Shown here: positions 16,754-27,100 of the stretch, piece after piece | Layout: each line of letters starts with the position of its first letter | How positions within the stretch are numbered: the stretch's first letter is position 1 | NCBI RefSeq assembly: GCF_900638685.1 | Contig: NZ_LR134533.1 | Coordinates: 1,736,001-1,800,000 of the forward strand | Length of the DNA stretch: 64,000 nt | Direction of reading: 5' to 3' | DNA from: Neisseria weaveri | GTDB taxonomy: Bacteria > Pseudomonadota > Gammaproteobacteria > Burkholderiales > Neisseriaceae | Notes under the pieces: model-generated | The model's input: the letters and a program-made list of their open reading frames with translations, nothing else | Databases searched by the model: none | Told to the model about the DNA's origin: nothing | Position numbers and translations under genes: made by a program

Positions 16754-16765
16754 TTCAGACGGCCT
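16754..16765 (-). repeat. Single DNA uptake sequence
   Basis: An exact AG-DUS, reverse orientation, lies 25 bases upstream of the HDAC-family start in the divergent gap before yajC. Confidence 0.85.
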
Positions 16766-16901
16766 CTTGCATTAAATAAGGTTAATAAAACGGAAACTTC
16801 TTGGAAAAATCCTTGTCGGCCTTTAGAATATCTTACTTTCGGCAGCAATCCAAATAGTTTGCTGTTTATTTTGTTACAACAAAACAAAGAATGGATAAAA
16901 C

Positions 16902-17198
16902 ATGATTGATTTTGCATACGCAGCCGATGCCGCTGCGCAACCCAGCGTTTTGATGCAGTTCGCACCACTGGCTTTGATTTTGGTGGTGTTTTATTTCCTG
17001 ATTATGCGCCCGCAGCAAAAGAAATTTAAAGCACATCAAGCGATGATTGCAGAATTGAAGCAGGGTGACCATGTGATTTTGGCTTCAGGTTTCAGAGGTA
17101 AAATCACTAAAGTAAACGAACAGTATTTCAGCGTGGAGATTGCGCCTCGTGTTGAAGTCGAAGTAGAGCGCAATGCCATTGCAAGTAAAGTGGCTTAA
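16902..17198 (+). CDS. yajC: Preprotein translocase auxiliary subunit YajC
   Basis: YajC is a small inner-membrane protein that associates with SecDF and the SecYEG translocon. The 98-residue protein has one membrane span (about 17-36, ending FYFLIMRPQQKK, the family hallmark) and a soluble basic domain with GDHVILASGFRGKI. It heads the yajC-secD-secF operon. A perfect inverted repeat TTTTGTT-AC-AACAAAA (16869-16884) lies 17 bases before the ATG and could be an operator or leader hairpin. No strong Shine-Dalgarno is visible, but the conserved N-terminal frame fixes the start. Confidence 0.95.
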   Translation: MIDFAYAADAAAQPSVLMQFAPLALILVVFYFLIMRPQQKKFKAHQAMIAELKQGDHVILASGFRGKITKVNEQYFSVEIAPRVEVEVERNAIASKVA

Positions 17199-17266
17199 GC
17201 CATTGTGTATGAAGTAGCCGCCGCATTATGCTGCGGCTGTTTGTCTTTATAAAATGAAGGTTTACC

Positions 17267-19123
17267 ATGAACCGTTATCCGATTTGGAAATACTTGATCA
17301 TTGCGGTCACCATCATTTTGGGCGTGCTTTATACGCTGCCTAATCTGTTCGGCGAAACGCCGGCCGTTCAAGTATCGACCAACCGACAATCTATTATTAT
17401 TAACGAACAAACGGAAAAACGTATTGCTTCTGCTTTGCAGGCGGCCAATATTCCGACCGACGGCATGTTTATTGCCGACAACTCTCTGAAAATCCGTTTT
17501 AAAGATGCGGAAACCCAATTGAAAGCCAGAGACGTTATCGAAAATACGGTTGGAGACGGCTATATCACGGCATTGAATTTGTTGGCCGACAGCCCTGAAT
17601 GGATGGCCAAAATTAAAGCCAATCCTATGTTCTTAGGTTTGGACTTACGTGGTGGCGTCCACTTTACCATGCAAGTGGATATGCAGGCTGCAATGCAGAA
17701 AACTTTTGAGCGTTATTCGGGTGATATCCGCCGCGAACTGCGCCGTCAAAAAATCCGTACCGGCACAATCCGACAAACCGATAACGGATTGGTGGTGCCG
17801 TTCCAAGATAATGCGGATTTACAAAAAGCACTGCCCGAATTGCGCAAATATCTTCCTGAAGCCACGTTGACGCCTCAAGACAAGGATTTGGTTTTAACGC
17901 TTTCTGAAGAAGTGTTGAATAAAGTACGCAGTGATGCAGTAAAACAAAACATCAATACCTTGCATAACCGTGTTAACGAATTGGGTGTTGCCGAGCCGGT
18001 AATCCAACAAGCCGGTTCAGACCGGATTGTGGTTCAATTGCCAGGCGTTCAGGATACTGCTAAAGCCAAAGATATTATCGGCCGTACCGCTACATTGGAA
18101 GTGCGTATGGTTTCGGATGATCCTGCCCAAGTTCAGGCGGCCTTGTCGGGTAATGTTCCGTTGGGTTACGAATTGCTGTATACGGCAGGTGAACATCCTC
18201 AGCCGACATTAGTCAGCAAACAGGTTGAATTGACCGGTGACAACATTAATGATGCTCAGCCAAGCTTTGATGAATTGGGTGCGCCCGCTGTAAGCATCAA
18301 TTTGGACAGTGCCGGCGGCAGTATCTTTGCGGACTTGACCTCGCAAAACGTCGGCAAGCGCATGGCGATGGTGTTGATTGATCAAGGTAAGGCAGAAGTG
18401 GTTACCGCTCCGGTAATCCGTACGGCCATTACAGGCGGGCGCGTACAGATTTCAGGCAGCATGAGTACTGCTGAAGCCAACGATACTTCTCTGCTATTGC
18501 GTGCCGGTTCGCTGGCTGCTCCGATGGAGATAATCGAAGAACGTACAATTGGCCCGTCTTTAGGTAAAGAGAATATCGAAAAAGGTTTCAATTCCACATT
18601 GTGGGGCTTTGCAGCTGTTGCAGCGTTTATGATTGTGTATTACCGCTTGTTCGGCGTGTTCTCAACCATTGCATTAAGTACCAATATTTTGTTTCTGATT
18701 GCGATTTTATCGGTGTTGCAGGCAACGCTGACTTTGCCCGGTATTGCGGCTTTGGCTTTGACGCTGGGTATGGCGATTGACTCGAACGTATTGATTAACG
18801 AGCGTATCCGTGAAGAGTTAAGAGCCGGTGTTCCACCGCAACAGGCTATTAATTTGGGTTATCAGCATGCTTGGGCTACGATTGTCGATTCCAACCTGAC
18901 TTCGCTGATTGCCGGTATTGCCTTGTTGATTTTCGGTTCGGGGCCGGTACGCGGTTTTGCCGTGGTACATTGTCTGGGTATTTTGACATCGATGTATTCT
19001 TCCGTTGTGGTTTCGCGTGCATTGGTTAATTTGTGGTACGGGCGCCGCCGGAAATTGCAGCAGATTTCTATCGGTACGAAATGGATACCGCGTGTGGCTG
19101 CCGAAGCTGCAGATAAGGAGTAA
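17267..19123 (+). CDS. secD: Protein translocase subunit SecD
   Basis: SecD, with SecF, uses the proton gradient to pull secreted proteins through and release them from SecYEG on the periplasmic side. The 618-residue protein has an N-terminal membrane span (about 8-26), a large periplasmic domain containing LGLDLRGGVHF near residue 125, and five C-terminal spans of the RND type with LTLGMAIDSNVLINERIREE. The length matches E. coli SecD (615). It follows yajC by 68 bases and precedes secF by 5 bases, so the three are cotranscribed. Confidence 0.97.
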   Translation: MNRYPIWKYLIIAVTIILGVLYTLPNLFGETPAVQVSTNRQSIIINEQTEKRIASALQAANIPTDGMFIADNSLKIRFKDAETQLKARDVIENTVGDGYITALNLLADSPEWMAKIKANPMFLGLDLRGGVHFTMQVDMQAAMQKTFERYSGDIRRELRRQKIRTGTIRQTDNGLVVPFQDNADLQKALPELRKYLPEATLTPQDKDLVLTLSEEVLNKVRSDAVKQNINTLHNRVNELGVAEPVIQQAGSDRIVVQLPGVQDTAKAKDIIGRTATLEVRMVSDDPAQVQAALSGNVPLGYELLYTAGEHPQPTLVSKQVELTGDNINDAQPSFDELGAPAVSINLDSAGGSIFADLTSQNVGKRMAMVLIDQGKAEVVTAPVIRTAITGGRVQISGSMSTAEANDTSLLLRAGSLAAPMEIIEERTIGPSLGKENIEKGFNSTLWGFAAVAAFMIVYYRLFGVFSTIALSTNILFLIAILSVLQATLTLPGIAALALTLGMAIDSNVLINERIREELRAGVPPQQAINLGYQHAWATIVDSNLTSLIAGIALLIFGSGPVRGFAVVHCLGILTSMYSSVVVSRALVNLWYGRRRKLQQISIGTKWIPRVAAEAADKE

Positions 19124-19128
19124 GCATT

Positions 19129-20064
19129 ATGGAATTATTCAAGATAAAACGCGATATTCCGTTTATGAGCTATGGCAAGCTCACAACCTTTATCTCATTG
19201 GTTACATTCATTGCCTCCGTTTTCTTTTTAGTAACGAAAGGTTTGAACTTTTCGGTAGAGTTTACCGGCGGTACGGTGATGGAAGTGCAGTATGAAAAAG
19301 GTGCCGACATTAATCAAACCCGTCAGAATCTGCAGGTTTTGAAATTGGGTGAAGTACAGGTTCAGGCATTAGGTACAAACAAGCATGTGATGATCCGTCT
19401 GCCTAATAAAGACGGCGTGCCTTCCGCACAATTATCCAATGAAGTAATGAATGTATTGAAGCAAAGTAATCCGGATGTAACTTTACGTCAGGTTGAGTTT
19501 ATCGGCCCGCAAGTTGGAGAAGAATTGGTCAGCAATGGCTTGGCAGCATTGGGTATGGTGATTGCCGGGATTATTATATATCTGTCTATGCGCTTTGAAT
19601 GGCGATTTGCCGTCGCGGCGATTGTAGCGAATATGCACGATATCATCATTATTCTTGGCTTCTTCGCTTTCTTCCAATGGGAGTTTTCGTTGACGGTGTT
19701 GGCAGGTATTTTGGCTGTGTTGGGCTATTCTGTGAATGAATCGGTGGTGGTATTCGACCGTATTCGTGAGAATTTCCGCAAACCTGCCATGCGCAATAAA
19801 ACCGTACCTCAAATTATCGACAATGCGATTACGGCAACAATGAGCCGTACCATCATTACTCACGGTTCGACCGAAGCTATGGTGTTGTCGATGCTGATTT
19901 TCGGTGGTGCCGCTTTACACGGTTTTTCTTTGGCTCTGACCATCGGTATCGTATTCGGTATTTATTCATCGGTTTTGGTGGCCAGTCCATTGTTGTTAAT
20001 GTTTGGCTTGAACCGTGATAATTTGGCTAAACCGCAGAAGCAGAAAGAAGAAGCTGTGGTCTAA
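19129..20064 (+). CDS. secF: Protein translocase subunit SecF
   Basis: SecF completes the SecDF complex. The 311-residue protein has one N-terminal span, the periplasmic motif FSVEFTGGTVMEVQY (about 41-55), and five further spans including LGYSVNESVVVFDRIRENFR, the conserved D/R-containing loop involved in proton coupling. The start ATG is five bases after the secD stop, consistent with translational coupling. The operon ends at the DUS-pair terminator just downstream. Confidence 0.97.
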   Translation: MELFKIKRDIPFMSYGKLTTFISLVTFIASVFFLVTKGLNFSVEFTGGTVMEVQYEKGADINQTRQNLQVLKLGEVQVQALGTNKHVMIRLPNKDGVPSAQLSNEVMNVLKQSNPDVTLRQVEFIGPQVGEELVSNGLAALGMVIAGIIIYLSMRFEWRFAVAAIVANMHDIIIILGFFAFFQWEFSLTVLAGILAVLGYSVNESVVVFDRIRENFRKPAMRNKTVPQIIDNAITATMSRTIITHGSTEAMVLSMLIFGGAALHGFSLALTIGIVFGIYSSVLVASPLLLMFGLNRDNLAKPQKQKEEAVV

Positions 20065-20106
20065 GCTTGATATAAACGTTTGATATATCTGATATATTGA
20101 TAATGG

Positions 20107-20136
20107 GAAGGCCGTCTGAAAATTCAGACGGCCTTC
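20107..20136. terminator. DUS-pair terminator between secF and purC
   Basis: GAAGGCCGTCTGAA and its inverted copy with a 2-base loop lie between two convergent genes. Copies of the AG-DUS are at 20109-20120 and 20123-20134. Confidence 0.85.
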
Positions 20137-20165
20137 TATATTGTGAAACTGATTGGATAAAGGAC

Positions 20166-21029
20166 TTATTTGCCTGTAAGCAGGTTTAACGCTTCCTGGT
20201 ATTTGGAAACGGTTTTTTCAATTACTTCGGCAGGCACTTTGGGTGCGGGAGCCTGTTTGTTCCAGCCGCTTTGCTCCAGCCAGTCGCGTACAAACTGTTT
20301 GTCAAAAGAAGGCGGATTGGTGCCGACTTGATATTGGTCTGCAGGCCAAAAACGGCTTGAGTCGGGAGTCAGCACTTCGTCCATAAGAGTCAGCGTGCCG
20401 TTTTCGTCCAAGCCGAATTCGAATTTGGTGTCGCAAATAATGATGCCGCGCGACTTTGCGTATTCTGCCGCTTCGGTATAAAGCTGAATGGCTTTGGCAC
20501 GGACTTCGGCAGCCAATTCTTTACCGATAATATTTTCGCATTCGTCAAAGCTGATGTTTTCATCATGATCGCCGACGGCAGCTTTGGTAGATGGGGTAAA
20601 AATGACTTCGGGCAGCTGTTCGGCTTCCCGCATGCCTTCCGGCAAGGCAATGCCGCATACGGAACCGGTTTTTTGATAATCTTTCCAACCGCTGCCGGCC
20701 AGATAGCCGCGCACGATGGCTTCAACTTTGACCGGGGTCAGTTTTTTGGCCACTACGGCGCGTTTTTCCAGAGTTTTGGCTTCAGCTTCAGGAAGAACGT
20801 CGTAAACGGTATCGCCTGTAAAGTGATTGGGCATGATATGGCTGAGTTTTTCAAACCAGAAATTGGAGATTTGGGTAAGAATTTCGCCTTTACCAGGAAT
20901 AGGATCGTCGAGAATCACGTCGAATGCGGATAGACGGTCTGAGGCTACCATCAGCATTTTATTGTCATCGATTTCGTATAAATCACGTACTTTGCCGGAA
21001 TAGATTTTTTTCAAACTGATGTCTGACAT
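20166..21029 (-). CDS. purC: Phosphoribosylaminoimidazole-succinocarboxamide synthase (SAICAR synthetase)
   Basis: PurC joins aspartate to CAIR with ATP in purine synthesis. The 287-residue protein shows the family motifs [13 protein letters not shown] (10-22), [21 protein letters not shown] (near 28-48), [32 protein letters not shown] and [15 protein letters not shown]. It is the longer variant (about 290-300 residues, as in many betaproteobacteria and yeast-like forms) rather than the 237-residue E. coli form. It stands apart from other pur genes. The start is fixed by the conserved N terminus; its Shine-Dalgarno is weak. Confidence 0.96.
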   Translation of the reverse strand: MSDISLKKIYSGKVRDLYEIDDNKMLMVASDRLSAFDVILDDPIPGKGEILTQISNFWFEKLSHIMPNHFTGDTVYDVLPEAEAKTLEKRAVVAKKLTPVKVEAIVRGYLAGSGWKDYQKTGSVCGIALPEGMREAEQLPEVIFTPSTKAAVGDHDENISFDECENIIGKELAAEVRAKAIQLYTEAAEYAKSRGIIICDTKFEFGLDENGTLTLMDEVLTPDSSRFWPADQYQVGTNPPSFDKQFVRDWLEQSGWNKQAPAPKVPAEVIEKTVSKYQEALNLLTGK

Positions 21030-21108
21030 GATGAGAATCTCTTAGGGGAGGGTAAAAGCAGTATTTTAACTGAATTTAACATGATGTGGGCAGGTCGTTA
21101 TTGAATTG

Positions 21109-21134
21109 AGGCCGTCTGAAAATTCAGATGGCCT
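21109..21134 (-). terminator. DUS-pair terminator with one altered arm
   Basis: AGGCCGTCTGAA (21109-21120) pairs with TTCAGATGGCCT (21123-21134), which has one substitution from the DUS. The hairpin can still form through a G-U pair in RNA. It lies past the stop of the ArsC-like gene. Confidence 0.7.
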
Positions 21135-21179
21135 CATAGCTGGCCAGCATGGTTTGGTTTGAAGTTGGTGTGCTCAAAC

Positions 21180-21533
21180 TCAGGCTTTAAAAATTTCTGT
21201 GTAGGCTGCTTCTGTAAAGCCGACATGACGGCATTGGTTTTCAATGGTTAATACGGGCCGTTTGATTAGGCTGGGTTGCTCGGTCATCAGTCTGATTGCC
21301 CCCTCTTGTGTTGCGGCAGCGGCTTGTTGTTCCTGATCCAGTTTCCGCCATGTAGTGCCGCGCTTGTTGAGTAGGGTATCCAAAGAAACGCTTTCAAGCC
21401 AACCGGTAATCATTTCTGCGGTTACGCCTTGTTTTTTGAAATCCCAAAAAACGTAGTCGATTTGTTCGGTTTCCAGCCATTTTCGTGCTTTTTTGACTGT
21501 GTCGCAATTAGGAATGCCGTGAAGGGTAATCAT
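21180..21533 (-). CDS. ArsC/Spx-family thioredoxin-fold protein (YffB-like)
   Basis: The 117-residue protein belongs to the ArsC/Spx superfamily. It begins with HGIPNCDTVKKARKWL, giving the single active-site Cys10 in a CX3K arrangement, and contains the LLNKRGTTWRKL and SLIKRPVL motifs of the YffB group. Family members include arsenate reductases and glutathione-linked reductases, but YffB-type proteins have no firmly established substrate and no ars genes are nearby. Arsenate resistance should therefore not be assumed. It is monocistronic. Confidence 0.85.
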   Translation of the reverse strand: MITLHGIPNCDTVKKARKWLETEQIDYVFWDFKKQGVTAEMITGWLESVSLDTLLNKRGTTWRKLDQEQQAAAATQEGAIRLMTEQPSLIKRPVLTIENQCRHVGFTEAAYTEIFKA

Positions 21534-21690
21534 GGTTTGGGTGTCTTTCTAAGATATAAAATAAAGTTTGATTGTACGACCGCCGGCTTGCTTTGTCATG
21601 TGTATGACAAAAGGCTTGGAATCATGAGTAAAAAAGACTATGCTTAGACCTTTTCTATCTTATCTATCAATATTGATTGGAGTTCGCACT

Positions 21691-22338
21691 ATGAAAGTAG
21701 CAAACCTCATGATTGCATTCGGCGTATCGGCTTTGTCAGCTTGTTCCGGTTCTTCAAGTGAAGCGGGAAAAGCGGTTTTCGAAGAGACGATTAACCGTTA
21801 TGAAGCGCAGCGCGGTATTTGTTTGCCTGTAAAGTTGGATGTGAATGACGGTTTGCAGACTTTGTTGGGAAATAATTTGGTAGGTAGCGACGAGATCCGG
21901 ATTTTGTATACCGACAGCCTGGGCAATAAAGTGAACCAGCAGGCGCTCCGTCAAATGGATTTGTTGGAAGAGGGCGGTTTTTATCAAAGGGTGGAAGATA
22001 ATTTTGCAAAACCGCAGAGACAAAGTGAAGTTAAGGTAAAGGTGTTTCAGATTACGGATAAAGGCCGGTCGCAAACGAAACTGTCTCCGCAGGGGCCTAA
22101 ATTCTGTATCGGCAGGTTGAAAGTCGATGAAGTGAAATGGTATACGGAGCCGGCGGCAGGCAGCGGTATGATTATGTCGAAAGTGGCGTATCAAGCTACA
22201 TTTGTTCCGGAGCGTTGGGCCAAGCGTCTGTTGAAGGAAGATGAGAAAGTATGGCGTGAAGCTGCTAAGCCGAGTGTTTTGAAAGCCACTTTGGTGAAAA
22301 CCAATGAGGGATGGCGCGATATCCGAGAATTAAATTAA
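21691..22338 (+). CDS. Putative lipoprotein of unknown function
   Basis: A 215-residue protein with a lipoprotein signal: basic start MKVANLM, a hydrophobic core and lipobox LSAC (Cys18). The body has no domain I recognise. It includes two further cysteines (RGICLPV and PKFCIGRL) and a C-terminal part (VAYQATFVPERWAKRLL, LVKTNEGWRDIREL) with beta-rich character. The ATG at 21691 is eight bases after GGAG; a 17-codon in-frame upstream extension lacks such a site. It is followed by a spaced DUS pair and the YdgA-like gene on the same strand. Confidence 0.75.
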   Translation: MKVANLMIAFGVSALSACSGSSSEAGKAVFEETINRYEAQRGICLPVKLDVNDGLQTLLGNNLVGSDEIRILYTDSLGNKVNQQALRQMDLLEEGGFYQRVEDNFAKPQRQSEVKVKVFQITDKGRSQTKLSPQGPKFCIGRLKVDEVKWYTEPAAGSGMIMSKVAYQATFVPERWAKRLLKEDEKVWREAAKPSVLKATLVKTNEGWRDIRELN

Positions 22339-22350
22339 AACATTGAGGTT

Positions 22351-22386
22351 TTCAGACGGCCTGTTGCCGGGCGGAGGCCGTCTGAA
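22351..22386. repeat. Spaced inverted DUS pair
   Basis: TTCAGACGGCCT (22351-22362) and AGGCCGTCTGAA (22375-22386) are inverted around a 12-base spacer between the lipoprotein and YdgA-like genes. Because of the arm order this can form a hairpin, but without a following T run it is a weak terminator. Confidence 0.75.
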
Positions 22387-22449
22387 AAGACAAATGATAT
22401 AAATAATGCTATTCTTAAAACCTTATAAATATTCTTTTTGCACATTGCA

Positions 22450-24033
22450 ATGAAAAAGCTCTTCATTATCGTATTTACCGTTATTGCTTTAATTGTTTCC
22501 GTTATTTTCTTTGCTCTGCCTTATTATTTCGGCATGAAAGCGGAGGAAACACTGAATGAGCAGCATCGTCTGTTGGCAAGTTCGACTTTGCTGACGGTAG
22601 AGTCCCGTCAGTATGAGCGGGGCTGGTTTGGCGCAACCGAAACGATGACGGTCAGACTCAAGCCGACTTTGCTGCATAATGCGCGAAAATATATCCCTGA
22701 AAACGTGAAAACATTCTTGGGTGAGCCGATTACGGTGGTAAACCATATTAAACACGGCCCTTTCGTTTACGGTATCAAGCCGGTTCGGGCGCATGTGGAA
22801 ACCGAATTCCAATATACCCAAGAAGCCGAAAAAGTTTTAAAACGCTTTTTTGGCGAACAAGCACCTGTAAGCATCTCCAATACGGTTAATCTCGGCGGCT
22901 CGGGCAGTTTGTCGATGCGCATTCCCGCATTTGATTATGAAGAGTTGTCCGGCATCAAGTTGGATTGGAAAGGTTTGGAAGGAACAACGGATTACGCTTC
23001 CGGCTTCGAGACCTACACCCATGATTACCGTGCCCCGTCTTTGGCGGTAAAGCTGGCGGACAAAGGCGATATCGCTTTGGAAAACCTGCATATCAAAACC
23101 ACTACAGACGACGGTGTCAATAAGTTATCGTTGGGCAGCAGCAGTGTCAGCTTGGATAAATTTTCCATCGAATGGAAAGAAGGTATTGAGTACAACGTCA
23201 AGGTGAACGAGCTGGTAAATTTGGTAACCGATTTGCAGATCGGAGCGTTTATCAATCCTACGGGCACGATTGCGCCTTCAAAAATTATCGTTGATAAGTT
23301 TCAATTTGAAACACAAACCAATGAAGCCGACAAATGGATCAACAGCCGCGGTCGCTTCCGTTTTGAGAAGCTGACTTACGGAAATGACCGATACGGCCCT
23401 TTGGATATCGATGTGTCTGCCGAGCATTTGGATGCACAAGGGTTGCTGGCCATTAAAAACAAAATGGCTGAGTTAACCGTTAAAGAAATGACGGAAGAGG
23501 AAATCCAAAACGAGTTGCTAAAAACCGCTAAAAACGAAGCTTCAGGCTTGTTTACTCAAAATCCTGTTTTGAATATCAACACGTTTAATTTCAAAACGCC
23601 TGAAGGCACGGTGGATGCGAAAGGCCGTTTGGCTTTCAATAATCTGACCGTAGCGGATATGGACGATTTTGGTGCGATGGTGAAAAAAACCTTGATTGAT
23701 TTGGATTTGCAGGTGCCGCAGAAATTGTTGGAACAGTTGGCAATCAGACAAGCCGGCAGCATTTTCAGCGTGAATCCCGAAGATGCCGCCGAAGGTGTGG
23801 CCAGCATCGAAGATATCAATGAAACCTTGCGTTTGATGGTAGACAGCACCATCCAAACAATGGGTAAAGACGGCTATCTGAAGTTGGAAGACGGCAATGT
23901 CCGCACCAATATTCATTTAAGTGATAACTTGCTGAAATTGAACGGCAAAGAGTTGGAAGTCGAGCCTGATCCGGTGTTTACTGAAGAAGATATGGTCGGC
24001 GGTGTGGAAGATGTTCAGGCATCGCAGCCTTAA
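22450..24033 (+). CDS. YdgA-family (DUF945) membrane-anchored protein
   Basis: The 527-residue protein resembles the YdgA/DUF945 family of Gram-negative bacteria. It has an N-terminal membrane anchor or uncleaved signal (about 5-26) followed by a large, probably periplasmic, beta-rich region. The YERGWFGATETMTV segment near residue 55 is typical of the family start, and VVNHIKHGPFVYG follows. The molecular function of the family is not established. The ATG at 22450 is preferred over an in-frame TTG at 22438; the Shine-Dalgarno is weak. It ends at a DUS hairpin shared with convergent smc. Confidence 0.75.
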   Translation: MKKLFIIVFTVIALIVSVIFFALPYYFGMKAEETLNEQHRLLASSTLLTVESRQYERGWFGATETMTVRLKPTLLHNARKYIPENVKTFLGEPITVVNHIKHGPFVYGIKPVRAHVETEFQYTQEAEKVLKRFFGEQAPVSISNTVNLGGSGSLSMRIPAFDYEELSGIKLDWKGLEGTTDYASGFETYTHDYRAPSLAVKLADKGDIALENLHIKTTTDDGVNKLSLGSSSVSLDKFSIEWKEGIEYNVKVNELVNLVTDLQIGAFINPTGTIAPSKIIVDKFQFETQTNEADKWINSRGRFRFEKLTYGNDRYGPLDIDVSAEHLDAQGLLAIKNKMAELTVKEMTEEEIQNELLKTAKNEASGLFTQNPVLNINTFNFKTPEGTVDAKGRLAFNNLTVADMDDFGAMVKKTLIDLDLQVPQKLLEQLAIRQAGSIFSVNPEDAAEGVASIEDINETLRLMVDSTIQTMGKDGYLKLEDGNVRTNIHLSDNLLKLNGKELEVEPDPVFTEEDMVGGVEDVQASQP

Positions 24034-24089
24034 TCGGTCGGGATTACATTGAAACGTTTTTTGTTTTTGATGATTATCTTGGATAAGCC

Positions 24090-24119
24090 AAAGGCCGTCT
24101 GAAATTTCAGACGGCCTTT
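24090..24119. terminator. DUS-pair terminator between the YdgA-like gene and smc
   Basis: AAAGGCCGTCTGAA and its inverted copy with a 2-base loop; AG-DUS at 24092-24103 and 24106-24117. It can serve both convergent genes. Confidence 0.85.
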
Positions 24120-24131
24120 TTCTATATGGCT

Positions 24132-27100
24132 TTAATTGGGCTCGGCCATTTTTAATGCTTGTTGGATATCGACGGCCACAATACGGGACACTCCTTTTTC
24201 CTGCATGGTCACGCCGATCAACTGTTCAGCCATTTCCATGGTCAGGCGGTTGTGCGAAATATAGAGAAACTGGGTTTGTGCCGACATCTCTTTGACCAAG
24301 TTGCAGAAGCGGGAAGTATTGGCATCGTCCAGCGGCGCATCGACTTCATCGAGCAGGCAGAACGGTGCGGGATTAAGGCTGAACAAGGCAAATACCAAGC
24401 TCATGGCAGTTAAGGCTTTTTCGCCGCCGCTGAGTAGGTGGATAGTACTGTTTTTCTTGCCGGGCGGACGGGCCATAATGGAAACGCCGGCACTCAATAA
24501 ATCTTCACCTATCATATGCAGCGTGGCTTCGCCACCGCCAAACAGCGTCGGGAAAAATGTCTGCACTTTTTCGTTGACCGCATCAAAAGTTTCTTTGAAG
24601 CGTGATTTGGTTTCTCCGTCGATTTGGGCGATGGCTTCTTCCAGTAAATCAATGGCGGACTGGACGTCTTCGCTTTGGGTGCGGTAGTAATTGTCGCGTT
24701 CTCTGGCATCTTCCAATTCTTGCAGCGCAGCCAAGTTCACAGGTCCTAATGCTTCGATCTCACGCGCCAGATCATTGATGTAGCTGTTGAGAAATTTGAT
24801 GTTCCCGCTGTTTTTTGCCAACTCGGCCAAAGCGTCGGTGTCGGCTTGTCGGGATTGTAGATTTTCGTAATAGCGTTTGGCATTCAGTAAGGCTTCTTGC
24901 TGCTGTAATAAGGCGGTTTGGGTTGCGGCCTGCAGTTGTGGCAGTTTGGCAGACAAAGCCTGCTGTTGTGCGTATTGGTTTCGGCTTTTTTCTTGTTCGG
25001 CGGCCAGATGGTCTTGGACGGCTTGATATTGCTCATCCAATATCTGTATTTCTTCGCCTAAAGTTTCCAGTTTCAGACGTTGCTCGGTATCGAGATTTCC
25101 TGTTTCGAATGCCAACGCCAATTCGGATTGCCTTTCCTGCCATTCGAGGCTTTGTTGTTCCAATTCTGTGATTCTGTATTCCAGATTTTGTTTTTGTTGT
25201 TGGATTTTATGCAGCTCGATTTCAGCCAATCCATACTGGCGGTTGCTTTCCAGTAGGGCGAGTTGGGCTTGTTTGAGTTGGTTTTGCCGCAGTTGTTTTT
25301 GCTCGCCTGTGTGCCGGTATTGTTGCTCCAATTCGTTTAGAGCTTCGGATAAGGTGGTGATATCTTGGTGAAGGCCGTCTGAAGCATGTTCTAAAACAAT
25401 GGTTTCTTCTTCAAGCTGCAATAGTTCGCGTTCGATATGGTCGCGGCGCAGCTGGCCTTGGTTGGTTCTGGCCAGTAATTCGGCGGCACGGGTTTGTGCG
25501 GTTTGATATTGGTAATTGTGCTGTTTTTGTTGCTGTTGAAGATTTTTATAGTTTTGTTCGGCATGGTTCAGCATTTGCCGTGTTTGCTGTAATTGCTGCT
25601 CGGCTTCATTCAGTTTGGGAGATAAAACAGACAGCTCCGAAGAGAGTTCGTCCAATTGTTTTTTTTGGGTAATCAGGTTGTCCTGCTGGTGTTTGCCGAA
25701 TAGTACGACGCTGATTTTGTCGACTTGGTGGCCTTCGGGTGTCAACCAAATTTGATGGTTTTGCAGTTCGTTTTGATGGGTCAGTGCGTAATTTAAGTCA
25801 GGTGCACATAAAACACCGTCCAGCCAGTGGTGTAAGGCCGTCTGAAAAGGTGCTTTGGTTTGGATTTGGTTGAGCAGGGCGCGTGCCGGTAAAACGTTTT
25901 TTACTCCGCCTGACAGTTGTTTGCTGATCCACGCTGCGGAGTGGCCGGTTTGAGCCGTATCGGGTTGGAAATCTGCCGAAACAGCGCGTGTGTAAAGCCG
26001 TTTGGATAAAATAATACTGAGTGCCTGCTGCCATTCGGGTGTAACTTGGATACTTTGCCAAAGCTGTGGGGCTTCGGATTCTTGAGTGGAGTGCCAGAAT
26101 TCCGATTGGTCGCTGCTTTGTGCTGTTACCAGTTGGTTTAAAGCCTGTTGTCTGACTTGCAGGGTAAGGTGTTGCTGTTCCAGTTGCTGTTGGTATGTTG
26201 AGGCCGTCTGAAATTTTTCCTTAAGGTGCTCCAACTCTCTTTCGGCTTGAAGCAGCTGTTCTTCATAATGTTCTTGTTGGCTTTGCAGCAGCAGGCTTTG
26301 TTCTTGCGCGGCTTCGGTTTCTGACCGGTCGGGCAGATTGAGGGATGTGTTTTCCTGTTGCAGACGGATTTGGCGTGCCGCGTTTTCTTTTAAGGCATTT
26401 TGCGTGTGTGCCAATTGTTGCTGCTTTAAAGCAAGCTCGCGTTTTAGGCGGTTGGTTTCTTCCTGCTGGTTTTGATAGGCATGCTCCAGCTCGGCTTCCG
26501 TTTCTTCAAGTTCGGGAAGCCGTTCTTCATGTTCGGCAACTTTGATGGCCCATTCGGCCAATTCGGTTTGCTTTTCTTCTATTTTGAAATTGCTTTCTTC
26601 GATTTGTTTGAGTATGTGTTGCTGCTCTTGATGGATTTTTTGCAGTTGCGTTTGGGCGGCTGCTTTATCTCTTTCCAAACGTTGATGCAGGTTTTGTTGG
26701 TGTCGGATTTGTTCTTCAAGACGTGCGGTTTGCTCGCGAAGGACGCTGCGTTGGTTGTTGATGCCGTGTGCTTTGTCTTGGTAAAGCTGGATGGTTTCCT
26801 GAAGCTGGTGGATCTGTTCTGTCAGGGTTTGGATTTGTTCGGCTGTGTCATTTTGTTGCTGCAAGAATGTTTGGTGTTGCTCGCTGGCTTTGTCGGCCGT
26901 ATTCAGAGCGTTTTGCCATTGAACGAAATCGAGCAGATCTTGTTGTTGGGAAAGCAATCCGGAAAGTTTTTGGTAATGTTCGGCTGTGGCAGCCTGTTTT
27001 TCCAACTTTTCGACTTGTCTTGCCAATTCGGTTTGCAAGTCGGATAAGCGTTGCAGATGCTCGCGGGTGTCTTTCAGACGGCCTTCCGTTTCTTTGCGTC

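Noticed and set aside
16869..16884. Perfect palindrome TTTTGTT-AC-AACAAAA before yajC as a strong operator claim
   Set aside because: It is real but short and AT-only apart from three base pairs, and no regulator or terminator role can be argued; noted with yajC only.
21180..21533. Arsenate resistance gene
   Set aside because: The protein is ArsC-like only in fold and CX3K motif. It fits the YffB group better and no other ars genes are nearby.
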